The notes: generated by a model not told the origin, from the sequence alone. DNA of 64,000 nucleotides from Listeria grayi DSM 20601 (GCF_000148995.1 NZ_GL538352.1:186001-250000); one strand, 5' to 3'; positions 35,077-45,168 are shown, counted from the stretch's first letter. Numbers and translations: made by a program.

Positions 35077-35952
35077 ATGCGAATCGCCACCAACCAACAA
35101 ACAAATACGATCATCAATCAAATCAACAATGCGAATGTACTTATGGGAAAATATCAAACCCAGGTATCGACCGGAAAACGCTATGAAACGATGAGTGAAA
35201 ACCCGGCAGCAACGACGCAGGTGCTTTCTTATAATCATATTTTAAATCAATTGAACCGTGAGCAAAAAGACGTTAGTGATGCGAAGAGCTTGCTTACAAG
35301 CGCAGATACTTCGCTATCCTCTATGAATGACGCAATGTCCCGTATCAATGCGATCGTTTTGCAGTCACTGAATGGAACGACTGACGAGAAAAATATGAAC
35401 CAAGCAGCAGAAGAAGTAAAAGGCCTGCTACAGTCGCTCGTTTCCCTAGGAAATACAGATGACGACGGCCGCTACATTTTCAGCGGTTCCAGCACCAATA
35501 CCAAGCCGTTTACGATCAATAGTCAAACTGGTGTGATCGCATATAACGGAACCACCGACAACAAAAATTTCAAAGTTTCTGACAGCCATGAAGTGGAAGT
35601 TTACCACGACGGCAGCCAGCTGACGCAGATTTTTAACACGATCAACCAAATCGTTCAGGCAATGCAATCCGGCGATAAAGATAGTTTACGAGGATTCCAA
35701 GAACAAAATGAAGCAAATCTGGATATTCTTTCTAATAAAATGACGAGCGTAGGCGGACAAAAAAACAGCGTACTGGCTTACGATAATATTCTTTCGTCAA
35801 AAATCATCGACTATAAAGACCGCAAATCAAAAGTCGATGAAGTGGATGGTCCAGAAGCGATCAGCAACTTGAACCAAGCATCGATCGCGTATCAAGCTTC
35901 CCTGAAATCGAGCGTTATTATCCAGCAGTTAAGTATCTTGAATTATATGTGA
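35077..35952 (+). CDS. flgL: Flagellar hook-filament junction protein FlgL
   Basis: This 291-residue flagellin-like HAP3 protein has N-terminal MRIATNQQTNTIINQINNA with STGKRYETMSENPAA and a C-terminal flagellin-type helix (NLNQASIAYQASLKSSV). It follows flgK by 12 bases with a strong AAGGAGG site. Confidence 0.94.
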   Translation: MRIATNQQTNTIINQINNANVLMGKYQTQVSTGKRYETMSENPAATTQVLSYNHILNQLNREQKDVSDAKSLLTSADTSLSSMNDAMSRINAIVLQSLNGTTDEKNMNQAAEEVKGLLQSLVSLGNTDDDGRYIFSGSSTNTKPFTINSQTGVIAYNGTTDNKNFKVSDSHEVEVYHDGSQLTQIFNTINQIVQAMQSGDKDSLRGFQEQNEANLDILSNKMTSVGGQKNSVLAYDNILSSKIIDYKDRKSKVDEVDGPEAISNLNQASIAYQASLKSSVIIQQLSILNYM

Positions 35953-35962
35953 GGTGAGAAAA

Positions 35963-37255
35963 ATGAGCAGTTCCATTATTGACAGTTTGCTTGACCCGAA
36001 TCAGTATTACACACAGTTTATCCAGCTTTCTCAATCAACGCTGGAGAGTGCGAAAACACCATTTCAAAATCAAATCACTACGTATCAGTCGACAATATCG
36101 ACATACAACAACTTAAAAGCAGCATTGGCGAATTCTTTGAAAGTATTTAACGGCTTTACCACGTATGCCAGCCAAACCAAATTGGCAAGTTCCACTAACG
36201 AAAGTGCTTTTAGCGCAACTTCTTCTTCCAGTGGTGTAAACGGCTCTTATTCCGTGGAAGTCACTAGACTGGCAACGTCTGATACTTACAACAAAAGCGT
36301 TCAGAATATAGGCGCGGAGATTGGTTTAGGAGGAACGATCACACTAAATGGCAAAGCTATCACGATCGATGAAAAGGATACGTATAAAGACGTTCTTAAT
36401 AAAATCAACAGTAGCAATGCTAAAGTAAATGCCTATACACTTGGCGGCAACATGGTGATCACAGCAAATAATACCGGGAAAGCAAATGCTATCAGCTTCG
36501 GTGGCGATCAAGATCTGCTAGCTGCATTAGGACTGGAAACAGACTCACCCAACCATCTTGCAGCGGAAGATGCTTTACTCAAGATCAATGGCGCGGATAT
36601 TACCAGCACAACAAATAAAGTAAGCGACATTATCCCCGGCGTCACCCTGACACTTAAAAAACCGACAACTCAAATCGAAACATTGACAGTTCAAGAACAA
36701 AAAGACACCCAGGCAAGTGCGATGATCACAAACTTTGTGAATGCCTATAATCAAGTATTGACTGTCATGAACACATATGCAGGGGATGGAACCTCGTTAC
36801 AAGCGTCCACCGTTGACCTTGCTACAGACCGCGCACTAAATAGTATTTTCAAATTTACAAAGAACGGCAGCGGCATTTTTGACTTTGGTATCAGCGTAGA
36901 CAAAACGGGTGTCTTATCAATCGACAGCGCAAAACTAGAAGCCAAACTTGCAGAAGACCCAACTTCAGCGGAGAAATTCTTCTTCGGCATCGGCGGATTC
37001 GGCGATACTTTATCCCAGTCTTTCGACAAGATATACGGAGCAACTGGAATTGTCAGCGATGAAACGGGCTCACTAAACAGTGAGATCGCTAAACTAAACA
37101 CAAAGATCAACAGCATCACCGATCGTAACACGACGATGCTCGACCAAATCACACAGCAATACACCAAATGGCTAACACAAATGAATAACTTGCGATCAAG
37201 CGCTACAGTAATGGACGCATTGATCGACGGCATGAACGCAGGAAGTAAAAATTGA
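35963..37255 (+). CDS. fliD: Flagellar filament cap protein FliD
   Basis: The 430-residue HAP2 cap has the FliD N-terminal domain (IDSLLDPNQYYTQFIQ, TYQSTISTYNNLKAAL), central beta domains and a C-terminal coiled coil (about 375-425) with YTKWLTQMNNLRSS. The ATG at 35963 follows GTGAGGTGAG. FliS and a FliT-like gene follow, as usual. Confidence 0.94.
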   Translation: MSSSIIDSLLDPNQYYTQFIQLSQSTLESAKTPFQNQITTYQSTISTYNNLKAALANSLKVFNGFTTYASQTKLASSTNESAFSATSSSSGVNGSYSVEVTRLATSDTYNKSVQNIGAEIGLGGTITLNGKAITIDEKDTYKDVLNKINSSNAKVNAYTLGGNMVITANNTGKANAISFGGDQDLLAALGLETDSPNHLAAEDALLKINGADITSTTNKVSDIIPGVTLTLKKPTTQIETLTVQEQKDTQASAMITNFVNAYNQVLTVMNTYAGDGTSLQASTVDLATDRALNSIFKFTKNGSGIFDFGISVDKTGVLSIDSAKLEAKLAEDPTSAEKFFFGIGGFGDTLSQSFDKIYGATGIVSDETGSLNSEIAKLNTKINSITDRNTTMLDQITQQYTKWLTQMNNLRSSATVMDALIDGMNAGSKN

Positions 37256-37270
37256 TAGTAGGTGACGAAA

Positions 37271-37666
37271 ATGCAAGCATGGAAAAAATATTCGGCAAGT
37301 GAGATCTTAACAAGCAATCCCATCAAAAATACGATCTATATTTACGAACGCTGCATCATTGAATTCAAAAAACTGGAACAGAATTTCGCCGATTTTAAAT
37401 TCAGTGAAGCAGACTTGATACTGGATAAAATGGAAAAAGTATTTGAAGAGTTGAAACTGCAATTGAGTCCGGAAGCGGACAAAGAACTATTCGATAATAT
37501 TTATGGCTTATATGAATGGATCACTGAACAGATCAAACAAATGCAAATGTTTCGCAAAGCGGTAAATGTCGATACGATCATCCACATTATTACCCAACTC
37601 AAGGAAGGTTACGAAGGAGCGCTTGCCAGTGAATCCAGAGAGCATACAGATACTGAATCGATTTAA
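37271..37666 (+). CDS. fliS: Flagellin export chaperone FliS
   Basis: The 131-residue four-helix protein has the FliS pattern: AWKKYSASEILTSNPIKNTIYIYERCI, then a C-terminal LYEWITEQIKQ segment. It binds flagellin before export. The ATG at 37271 is preferred over a GTG three codons earlier. The end overlaps the next gene by 38 bases, indicating translational coupling. Confidence 0.92.
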   Translation: MQAWKKYSASEILTSNPIKNTIYIYERCIIEFKKLEQNFADFKFSEADLILDKMEKVFEELKLQLSPEADKELFDNIYGLYEWITEQIKQMQMFRKAVNVDTIIHIITQLKEGYEGALASESREHTDTESI

Positions 37667-37913
37667 AGGGCAATTTTTGGAAAGCGGCCAATTACGCGTG
37701 TCTGATTCTGAGTACCAAATGTCTATAGAAGAAGTCACGACATATCTAGCTTCCTTACAGTTAGAAGAAAAACGTGAATTAGCACTAGAAATCAAAAAAA
37801 CGATCGAAAAAGCAATGATCTTTACCGACAATCAAATCAGACAAGTAAAAGAAACTCTGGAAACAGGCAAAAAACGCGATCGAGCGAACCGCAATTATGC
37901 GAAGTTTTTCTAA
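37629..37913 (+). CDS. FliT-like chaperone overlapping fliS
   Basis: The 94-residue helical protein starts at a GTG inside fliS, nine bases after GAAGGAG. Position after fliD-fliS, size and helix content suggest FliT, the FliD chaperone; it corresponds to lmo0709. The longer open frame running back into fliS to 37566 has no ribosome binding site and is a shadow. Confidence 0.72.
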   Translation: MNPESIQILNRFKGQFLESGQLRVSDSEYQMSIEEVTTYLASLQLEEKRELALEIKKTIEKAMIFTDNQIRQVKETLETGKKRDRANRNYAKFF

Positions 37914-37930
37914 AGAAAGAAGGTTTTGAC

Positions 37931-38296
37931 GTGGACAACTATGTGGCTAGTTTAGGAAGCTATATCAGTTACCTACAAAGTTCCAACACACTTATTTCCG
38001 ATAATATCGCCAACGCCCAAACAGCCGGCTATAAAGCAAAAGAATCAAGCTTTGAACAAAATCTGCAGCAAGCAGGCAGCCTGCGGGAGACAAATCCCAA
38101 ACATATGGCTGGCGAAAGTGCCGGAAGCGCCAACGTCCGCATCACAGAAAAAGCAGGCAGCGTCAATGAAGACGGCAATAATGTCAACGTGACCGATGAA
38201 ATGATCGGCTTGACGAAAAATAATCAAATGTATGCCATTGCGATCAATGCACTCAATTATGACACAGCCATCGGCATCGCAGCACGCGGAAAGTAG
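37931..38296 (+). CDS. flgB: Flagellar rod protein FlgB
   Basis: The 121-residue proximal rod protein has the rod motif SDNIANAQTAGYKAKE and a C-terminal helix with NNVNVTDEMIGLTKNNQMY. The start is GTG with AAGAAGG upstream. It begins the flgB-flgC-fliE-fliF-fliG-fliH-fliI order common to Firmicutes. Confidence 0.94.
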   Translation: MDNYVASLGSYISYLQSSNTLISDNIANAQTAGYKAKESSFEQNLQQAGSLRETNPKHMAGESAGSANVRITEKAGSVNEDGNNVNVTDEMIGLTKNNQMYAIAINALNYDTAIGIAARGK

Positions 38297-38305
38297 GGAA
38301 ATGAA

Positions 38306-38716
38306 ATGTTTGAATCAATCAATACAAACGGCTCGGCTTTAAACGCAGCCAAAACTTGGATGGAAATCAGTTCCGACAATATCGCGAATGCCAATTCCTC
38401 CGCTGCACCGGGAGAAGCCCCTTACGCCAGAAAAAGTGTCGTCCTTCAGGAAATCAGCCCCTTTGAAGCAAAATTAAATGGCGTAAATGGTGTAAAAGTA
38501 GAAAATATCGTCAGTGATACAAAAAATGTAAAAACAGTTTATGACCCGACGCATCCTAATAGCGACCAAGACGGTTACGTGCGTTATGCCAATATTGACC
38601 TGACAGCTGAAATGACGAACATCATGGTCGGCCAAAAAATGTACGCCGCTAACACCTCTGCTTTGCAAGCCAATGAAAAAATGCTCGATAAAGAACTAGA
38701 AATCGGAAAGATCTAA
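38306..38716 (+). CDS. flgC: Flagellar rod protein FlgC
   Basis: The 136-residue rod protein has an N-terminal SSDNIANANSSAAPGEAPYARK and a C-terminal YVRYANIDLTAEMTNIMVGQ motif. It follows flgB by 9 bases and forms the proximal rod with FlgB, FlgF/G and FliE. Confidence 0.95.
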   Translation: MFESINTNGSALNAAKTWMEISSDNIANANSSAAPGEAPYARKSVVLQEISPFEAKLNGVNGVKVENIVSDTKNVKTVYDPTHPNSDQDGYVRYANIDLTAEMTNIMVGQKMYAANTSALQANEKMLDKELEIGKI

Positions 38717-38728
38717 GGAGGTAATCGC

Positions 38729-39025
38729 ATGGCAATCGAAGGAATAGCAAGTAGTGCCGTAAGTTCCTTACCGCTGCAGTCACCTAAAGGCGGAACGGAA
38801 CAAGTAACCGAATCCGCGGACACATTTGCCAGCATGTTTGACAAGATGAGTGATGTCCAAAATAACGCAGAAAACTCCGCATACAAAATGGTTACCACAG
38901 GCGAAGGGAATACCAGCGATGTGCTGATCCAAATGAAAAAAGCAGAATCACAGATGAAAACAGCCGCCGTGATAAGAGATAATTTAGTAGAAAGTTATAA
39001 ACAGCTTTTAAATACGCAAGTGTAA
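38729..39025 (+). CDS. fliE: Flagellar hook-basal body complex protein FliE
   Basis: The 98-residue protein has the FliE C-terminal helix pair (DVLIQMKKAESQMKTAAVIRD, then NLVESYKQLLNTQV). It joins the MS ring to the rod. A strong AAGGAGG site precedes the ATG. Confidence 0.94.
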   Translation: MAIEGIASSAVSSLPLQSPKGGTEQVTESADTFASMFDKMSDVQNNAENSAYKMVTTGEGNTSDVLIQMKKAESQMKTAAVIRDNLVESYKQLLNTQV

Positions 39026-39086
39026 AGCAATAGTTCCGGGGAGTGAACACTGCTAGGCACAGAGAAAATGGAGCGAAGTTTCTGTT

Positions 39087-40751
39087 ATGACAAGAATTAA
39101 AACAATGTATTCGAAGTTAAAGAACTGGCACAAGGTCGCCATTTTAGTCGGCTTTTTTGTCATTGTCACAGTAGCGCTACTTTATATGAATCAGCCAAGT
39201 ACCAAAGTCACTTTATTCAAAAATTTGTCAGAAACCTCTCAGACACAAGTGACCGACGAATTAGGCAAAATCGGAGTAGACTATACGATTGATAAAAATG
39301 GGGATATTTTAGTCGATAAAAGCGTGGAAAAATTAGTAAGAGATAAAATGGAAGAAGATGGCATTCCTTATACAGGAACCGACGGGAACGATATTTTACT
39401 AAACAGCTCACTTGGAGCAAGTGAAGAAGACAAAAAAATGCAAGAACAAGTAGGGACGAAAGCGAACTTAGAGAAAGAGATCTTGCAAAGCTACAGCAAT
39501 GTAGTAGACAGTGCGACCGTTCAAATGACCATGCCAGAGTCCGATTCGATCTTTGAAGAAGCGAGTCAAAAAGGTTCCGCGGCAGTAACGATCAAGACCA
39601 AAGGACAAATGTCGCTCAGCACTGCTCAAGTCCAAGGCATCCAAAGAACCGTCAGCGCAGCGATCCCGAACATCAATGCAGAAGAAGTAGCCGTGATCGA
39701 TTCCAAACGCGGTGTTGTTTCTGATTCTGCAACCACAGCCAAAGACGAAGGAAGTTCCGCTTATAAAAACGAAGTGGATATTCAAGACGCGATCGGAAAA
39801 GATATCAAAACCGACATTGAAGACACACTTTCGAGTATATTTGCACTGAAAAACTTCCGTGTAAATACGAATGTTACCGTAAATTTTGACGAGATCAAAC
39901 AAAAAACGGAAAAATATCCGCGAGACGGAAAAGTCCGCAGTGAACAAAAAGACAGCACTACCGATAAATCGACAGGCTCAGCAGGACAGGCATCCGGAAC
40001 AGAATCAAACGCTGATGTTCCGAATTATACAGAAAACGGCGGAAACAGTGATTCTACCTATACGAGCGAAAAAAACAGCGAGACTACTAATTATGAACTT
40101 GACTCGACGATGCAGGAAATCAAAAAACACCCAGCACTTGCGAAAACCAACGTTGTCGTTTGGGTAGATCAAAACACATTAGACGCCAACCGCGTTGATA
40201 TGAATGAATTTACAAAAGCAGTCGGCGTAGCAGCAGGATTAACACCTAACATGACTGACCCTAATGGTGATGGCGGTGGCAATGCAAATGCAAACGCCGA
40301 CGGAAACGGAACTAACCAAGAAGTTTTTGACGGCACTTTCAAAAACGGTGAAGTTACGATCATGCCGATCACATTCTTGAAAGATGACACAGCCGCACCA
40401 ACCGCAAAACCAGCTGCGAAACCAGCAAGCCACGCGTGGGTATGGTGGATCCTTGGCAGCACATTACTGCTACTTATTGCTGGCGGAATAGTTTTCTATA
40501 TTATTTGGCTGAAACGAAAAGAACAGATCGAAGAAGCGATCGCAGAAGACTATATTTCACCAGAAGAAGCATTAGTCGAAAAAGAACTAAGCGAACAACC
40601 TGATTTCCAAATCGATCCTGACGCAATGACAGAGCCTTCCATCTTGACCAGAAGAGAGAACTTAAAAGAAAAAATCAGCGATCTTGCAAAAGAAGACCCA
40701 GGCAGAGCAGCTGCAATCATCCAAAAATGGCTCAATGAAAGGCAGGCCTGA
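39087..40751 (+). CDS. fliF: Flagellar MS-ring protein FliF
   Basis: The 554-residue protein has two membrane helices (about 18-36 and 450-472). Between them are the ring-building motifs (DKNGDILVDKSVEKLVRDKM, and LEKEILQSYSNVVDSATVQM) and a long Asn/Ser/Thr-rich loop (about 280-345). The cytoplasmic tail ends in the FliG-binding helix (DPGRAAAIIQKWLNERQA). The binding site before the ATG is weak. Confidence 0.95.
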   Translation: MTRIKTMYSKLKNWHKVAILVGFFVIVTVALLYMNQPSTKVTLFKNLSETSQTQVTDELGKIGVDYTIDKNGDILVDKSVEKLVRDKMEEDGIPYTGTDGNDILLNSSLGASEEDKKMQEQVGTKANLEKEILQSYSNVVDSATVQMTMPESDSIFEEASQKGSAAVTIKTKGQMSLSTAQVQGIQRTVSAAIPNINAEEVAVIDSKRGVVSDSATTAKDEGSSAYKNEVDIQDAIGKDIKTDIEDTLSSIFALKNFRVNTNVTVNFDEIKQKTEKYPRDGKVRSEQKDSTTDKSTGSAGQASGTESNADVPNYTENGGNSDSTYTSEKNSETTNYELDSTMQEIKKHPALAKTNVVVWVDQNTLDANRVDMNEFTKAVGVAAGLTPNMTDPNGDGGGNANANADGNGTNQEVFDGTFKNGEVTIMPITFLKDDTAAPTAKPAAKPASHAWVWWILGSTLLLLIAGGIVFYIIWLKRKEQIEEAIAEDYISPEEALVEKELSEQPDFQIDPDAMTEPSILTRRENLKEKISDLAKEDPGRAAAIIQKWLNERQA

Positions 40752-40757
40752 TAGCTT

Positions 40758-41873
40758 ATGGCAGATACATTAAAAGAAACGCTAGAACAATTAGAAATAA
40801 ACGAAAAAGCAGAACAAGAAACAGCACAACAAGAAAAAACGGCAGAAAGTGAAGCAGTTGATCTCGCTTCCTCTTCCAAGCGTGAAAAAGCAGCACTCAT
40901 TATTTGGAACCTGGACGAAGATGTGGCGACCGAAGTTGTCGACCTGCTGCCGGATGCATCGAAACAGCGTCTGGCACGCGAAATGGCAAAGCTGAAAGAA
41001 ATGGACGGCAATGTCGTGGAAGAAGCATCGCGCGAATTTATGACAGAAATGGACTTGCTGAATACAGGAATCGCCAAACTTGACCGCGAACACTTGCGTC
41101 GCTTGTTCCCGAACATGTCAGCAGAAGAATTGAATCAGCTGATCTATGGCTTAGAAACCGAAGCACGGGTCGGCGAAACAGCGATCGACATCCTGCAAGA
41201 AATCGATGATGTCGATTCATTATTCACTATCATCAGCGATGAATCCCCGCAAACCATTGCAATGATCGCTTCTTATATGAAACCGGAAGAAGCTTCCAAA
41301 TTGCTTGGCTTGCTTCCAGAAGAAAAAATGATCCGTACTGTGATCGGTGTGGCAAGTTTGGAACAGTTTGACAGTGAAGTGATGCAGAATATCTCTAATT
41401 TACTACGGATCAAGCTAGATACCATGGCCAGCAGTTCGATCAACAAAACAGATGGTATCAAAAACGTGGCGAATATACTTAACAACGTATCCCGCGGCTT
41501 AGAACGCACGATCTTTGAATACTTGGACGAGGAAGAACAAGACCTCTCCGAACGCATCAAAGAAAAAATGTTTATGTTCGAAGATCTGCTTATTTTGGAC
41601 AATATGACCTTACAGCTCGTACTCGCAGAAATTCAAGACAACAACAAGATCGCCCGTGCGCTTAAAAACGAAAAAGAAGAGCTTAAAGAAAAGATTCTTT
41701 CCTGTGTATCGAAAAACCGTCGCGATATGATCGTCGAAGAAATCGATGTATTAGGACCAGTTCGCCTTTCTGAAGTAGAACAAGCACAACAAGATATTTC
41801 CGGTGTTGTCCGCAACATGGAACGCGAAGGGAGAATCATGATCGTTCGAGGTGACCAAGATGTCATTATCTAA
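40758..41873 (+). CDS. fliG: Flagellar motor switch protein FliG
   Basis: The 371-residue protein carries the three FliG domains: N (about 40-130, binding FliF), middle with the EHPQ-like stretch DESPQTIAMIASYM near residue 155-170, and C-terminal with the charged torque helix (DNNKIARALKNEKEELKEKI). It lies after fliF and overlaps fliH by 14 bases. A short Glu/Gln-rich N-terminal extension (about 1-38) precedes the usual start of homology. Confidence 0.94.
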   Translation: MADTLKETLEQLEINEKAEQETAQQEKTAESEAVDLASSSKREKAALIIWNLDEDVATEVVDLLPDASKQRLAREMAKLKEMDGNVVEEASREFMTEMDLLNTGIAKLDREHLRRLFPNMSAEELNQLIYGLETEARVGETAIDILQEIDDVDSLFTIISDESPQTIAMIASYMKPEEASKLLGLLPEEKMIRTVIGVASLEQFDSEVMQNISNLLRIKLDTMASSSINKTDGIKNVANILNNVSRGLERTIFEYLDEEEQDLSERIKEKMFMFEDLLILDNMTLQLVLAEIQDNNKIARALKNEKEELKEKILSCVSKNRRDMIVEEIDVLGPVRLSEVEQAQQDISGVVRNMEREGRIMIVRGDQDVII

Positions 41874-42546
41874 CAGTCGAATCCCCAAAACTGCCGTAGA
41901 AATCTCCGAAACGCCAGTAGAATTGGTATACTTGGAAGAAATCACAGAAAGCGCAGAAACAGATTCCGACAACCAAGAATTAATACAAGCACAAGCTGCC
42001 TTGGAGCAAGAAGCACAACAATTAGCAGTAAGTAGACAGCAACTCGAGCAGCGATTGGAAGCATTAGAAGCCGAAAAAGCCGACTTGCTGAACAAACAAG
42101 CGGAATGGGAACAAACCAAACAAACCGAACGCCAAGAATGGGAAAAAGAAAAGCAGCAGGTCTACCAAACGGTCACCCGCTTTTTATATGAAGAAAGTAT
42201 CCAACTGGCCGAACAAGTCGTCCAGCAAACGATCGATGAACGGCAATTGAAAATGACTCCACTACTTGTAGAAGTCATCCAAAAACTGCCGATCTCCTTT
42301 GAGAAACTATGCGTCACGATTCACCCGGAAACATTGGAAGCTCTAAAAGCCGAACACGCAGACGACAAAGAAGCATGGCTGATGCAGAACATCGACTGGC
42401 GTTTTGATATGCGGCTTGGCTACGGAGAATTCAGTGTAGAAGAAGAAAAAGAATACTTTGAATACCGCTTTCCGGAAATCTTCGCTGCAATCAAAGTACA
42501 AAGTGAACGCCTACTTGCAGCTAAAGGTGGCACAGCAGATGTTTGA
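41860..42546 (+). CDS. fliH: Flagellar export ATPase regulator FliH
   Basis: The 228-residue protein has a long coiled coil (about 35-105) and the C-terminal FliH/V-ATPase-E-like domain (about 110-215; FLYEESIQLAEQVVQQTI, DWRFDMRLGYGEFSVEEE). It binds and restrains FliI. The ATG at 41860 follows GAGGTGACC; it overlaps fliG and fliI at its two ends. Confidence 0.88.
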   Translation: MSLSNSRIPKTAVEISETPVELVYLEEITESAETDSDNQELIQAQAALEQEAQQLAVSRQQLEQRLEALEAEKADLLNKQAEWEQTKQTERQEWEKEKQQVYQTVTRFLYEESIQLAEQVVQQTIDERQLKMTPLLVEVIQKLPISFEKLCVTIHPETLEALKAEHADDKEAWLMQNIDWRFDMRLGYGEFSVEEEKEYFEYRFPEIFAAIKVQSERLLAAKGGTADV

Positions 42547-43849
42547 ACCGAAAACAGCAGCATGGCAAACGATCAAACGTGCTATTCCTTACATTAGAAA
42601 AGGAAAGATCCATACCGTACAAGAACAGCTCTATATCTCAAAAGGCCCGCAAATGCAGATCGGTGACACTGTGACCGTCGGCGAGAAAAAGGTCTTGTGC
42701 GAAGTGATCTCGATTGAAAAAGAAAATAATATGCTCTTACCCTTTAATCAAACGGATAAAGTTTCAGCAGGAGATTGGGTCTATCCAAACGATGCCGAGG
42801 TCACGATCCCGGCAAGCGGCGAATTGCTCGGCAAAGTCTTAAGCGCAACAGGCGAAGTTATCAATGGCGATCCAGCTGGAAACACGCAGAAAATCGCTTT
42901 AGAAGCACCGCCGATCAACGCCTTTGCCCGCCAAGAAATCACCGATAGCCTAGAAACAGGTATCAAAGCAATCGACGGCATGCTCACGATCGGCATCGGT
43001 CAGAAAATCGGTATTTTCGCCGGTTCAGGTGTCGGAAAATCCACCCTACTCGGCATGATCGCGCGAAATGCTAAAGTCGATGTCAATGTGATCGCCCTAG
43101 TCGGCGAGCGTGGACGGGAAGTAAAAGACTTTATCCGCAAAGATCTTGGCGAAGAAGGCATGAAAAAAAGTATTATCGTAGCCGCTACTTCCGATGAGAG
43201 TCATTTAATGCAGCTCCGCGCTGCCAAATTAGCTACTTCGATCGCAGAACACTTCCGTGATCAAGGGAAAAACGTCTTATTGATGATGGACTCGATCACT
43301 CGCTTTGCGGATGCTAGAAGAAGCGTTGACATTGCAACGAAAGATTTACCCATTGGCGGAAAGACATTGCTGATGGAATCATATATGAAAAAATTACTCG
43401 AACGCTCTGGAAAAACAGAAACCGGCTCGATAACTGGTATCTATACAGTTTTAGTTGACGGCGACGACATGAATGGTCCGATCCCGGATCTGGCGCGTGG
43501 GATTTTAGATGGACATATTATCCTCAAGCGGGAACTTGCCATTATGAACCAATATCCCGCGATCTCCGTTCTGGACTCGATCAGCCGTGTTATGGAAGAA
43601 ATCACGACAAAAGAACACTTTGCCGCTTCCAATAAACTGCGCGAATGGCTCAGTACGTTTCAAGAAAACGAACTGTACTTCAAATTAGGAACCATCGAAC
43701 AAACAAAAGACAATACCGCGATCTTCCTCAGCCAGAAAAAAGCGATCCAAATCAATACAATGCTGAAACAGCCGCGAGACGAACACGTTACATTCGCGGA
43801 AACACTTCAACAAATGAAACAAATCTGTGAAGGAGATGGACTAGCGTGA
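42539..43849 (+). CDS. fliI: Flagellar export ATPase FliI
   Basis: The 436-residue F1-like ATPase has Walker A GSGVGKST at 162-169, the Walker B LLMMDSITRFADARR and the conserved LVGERGREV loop. It powers unfolding and delivery of export substrates. The ATG at 42539 has AAAGGTGG eight bases before it; the in-frame extension upstream lies in fliH and is not needed. Confidence 0.96.
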   Translation: MFEPKTAAWQTIKRAIPYIRKGKIHTVQEQLYISKGPQMQIGDTVTVGEKKVLCEVISIEKENNMLLPFNQTDKVSAGDWVYPNDAEVTIPASGELLGKVLSATGEVINGDPAGNTQKIALEAPPINAFARQEITDSLETGIKAIDGMLTIGIGQKIGIFAGSGVGKSTLLGMIARNAKVDVNVIALVGERGREVKDFIRKDLGEEGMKKSIIVAATSDESHLMQLRAAKLATSIAEHFRDQGKNVLLMMDSITRFADARRSVDIATKDLPIGGKTLLMESYMKKLLERSGKTETGSITGIYTVLVDGDDMNGPIPDLARGILDGHIILKRELAIMNQYPAISVLDSISRVMEEITTKEHFAASNKLREWLSTFQENELYFKLGTIEQTKDNTAIFLSQKKAIQINTMLKQPRDEHVTFAETLQQMKQICEGDGLA

Positions 43850-44511
43850 ACCCTGTCGAACAAGTAATCACCGCCCGCAAAGCGGAATTCAATCAAGCCA
43901 TGACAGCCAATCAGACCGCACAAAATCCGAAAGCATTTCAAAGTGCTTTAGAGCAACAATCGATGGAAACCGCTGAAAAAGCAAGTCCGTCTTCTAACAA
44001 GGCTACTTCTTTAGACCAGCAGATGGCTTACGCACAATCCGTTTATGAAGCGATTTTAGCACAAGGGACCACAGCAGCTCCCGCAGTTAGCCAGCCTGTA
44101 AAAACGACCGCAGCAAATATTTCAAGCAGCCCGCAATCCGTATCTTCCGCACATGACGGGAAATACGCGACTGAGATCGCAGCCGCTTCTAAGAAATACG
44201 ACGTACCAGAAAGCTTGATCCGCAAAGTGATCGAAGTAGAATCGAATTTCAATCCGAATGCCGTTTCCAGTGCTGGTGCGACCGGCTTGATGCAGCTGAT
44301 GTATGGGGAAAATCGCTTAGACCCAGCAGCCAATATCGATGCTGGCGTCAAACAGCTATCCGGCTATATCAAAAATTACAAAGGCGATCTGTCACTTGCG
44401 CTTGCCGCCTATAATGCAGGACCAGGCAATGTACGCAAATACGGCGGAATCCCGCCATTTACCGAAACCCAAAATTATATCAAAAAAATCCTCGGAAAGG
44501 ACGTGGGTTGA
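43846..44511 (+). CDS. Lytic transglycosylase (SLT domain)
   Basis: The 221-residue protein has a Gln/Ala/Ser-rich N-terminus without a signal peptide and a C-terminal lytic transglycosylase domain (about 105-221). The catalytic Glu lies in RKVIEVESNFNPNAVSSAGA, followed by TGLMQLMYGENRLDPAANI and AYNAGPGNVRKYGG. It probably opens the peptidoglycan for the rod and may itself be exported by the flagellar system, as it lacks a Sec signal. It starts at a GTG overlapping the fliI stop and corresponds to lmo0717. Confidence 0.9.
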   Translation: MNPVEQVITARKAEFNQAMTANQTAQNPKAFQSALEQQSMETAEKASPSSNKATSLDQQMAYAQSVYEAILAQGTTAAPAVSQPVKTTAANISSSPQSVSSAHDGKYATEIAAASKKYDVPESLIRKVIEVESNFNPNAVSSAGATGLMQLMYGENRLDPAANIDAGVKQLSGYIKNYKGDLSLALAAYNAGPGNVRKYGGIPPFTETQNYIKKILGKDVG

Positions 44512-44514
44512 TCC

Positions 44515-45168
44515 ATGAGCGAATGGCAACAAAAATGGCAAGCATGGCGCGATATGACTGTGGCAATGCAGACCGAGATCAAAACCGAAGCAGCAGAAAA
44601 AGTGAAAAGTCATTTACTAGCCTCAGAATTTGAACAAGCGATCCAAGTCATCCACGAAACCGAAGCCTTAGTAGCAGAACTTGATCTAACAGAAAAATGG
44701 GCACACTTAGAACGAAAACTCGCTGATTTCTCCAGCACGATGAAGGCAGAAAGCAAACCCTTCCAAGCCGGACAATTAAGCCAAATCGAAGAACAGCGCA
44801 AAGAAGCACCAAAAGGATTTGCAGCAGAAACCGTAAAAGAAGAAGCAAAACAACTGCTAGCAGCCCGCGATTTCAGCTTTGTCGGCGAAACAGACACCTA
44901 CATCCATTTCGTCAAAGCCAGCCGAAACTACTACTTGAACCTCTTCCACCCCGCCAAAGAAAAAGACGAACTGCGACAAGAATTAGAAGCAATGCGCCAA
45001 TATAAAAATATCGGTTGGATCTGCCGCAACCAGAACGAATCCGCCGAAGCAAAGAAAATCATCGACGAATGGTTGGAAGAATTAGAACCAGCCAAGAAAA
45101 AATTCCTAACAATGAATCTAGCGGTCATGACGGAGATGAAAGCAAATCCGGCTATGACGTTTCAGTGA
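44515..45168 (+). CDS. Uncharacterised last gene of the flagellar operon
   Basis: The 217-residue, charged, mostly helical protein is rich in Glu, Lys and Ala, with no membrane helix or signal peptide. It sits three bases after the transglycosylase, in the position of lmo0718. No domain is recognisable. Sequence just after the stop changes character: it is AT-richer and full of stops, marking the left edge of the accessory island. Confidence 0.72.
   Translation: MSEWQQKWQAWRDMTVAMQTEIKTEAAEKVKSHLLASEFEQAIQVIHETEALVAELDLTEKWAHLERKLADFSSTMKAESKPFQAGQLSQIEEQRKEAPKGFAAETVKEEAKQLLAARDFSFVGETDTYIHFVKASRNYYLNLFHPAKEKDELRQELEAMRQYKNIGWICRNQNESAEAKKIIDEWLEELEPAKKKFLTMNLAVMTEMKANPAMTFQ

Noticed and set aside
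37566-37628. Longer N-terminus for the FliT-like gene
   Set aside because: The region lies within fliS in another frame and lacks a ribosome binding site; the GTG at 37629 has GAAGGAG at nine bases.
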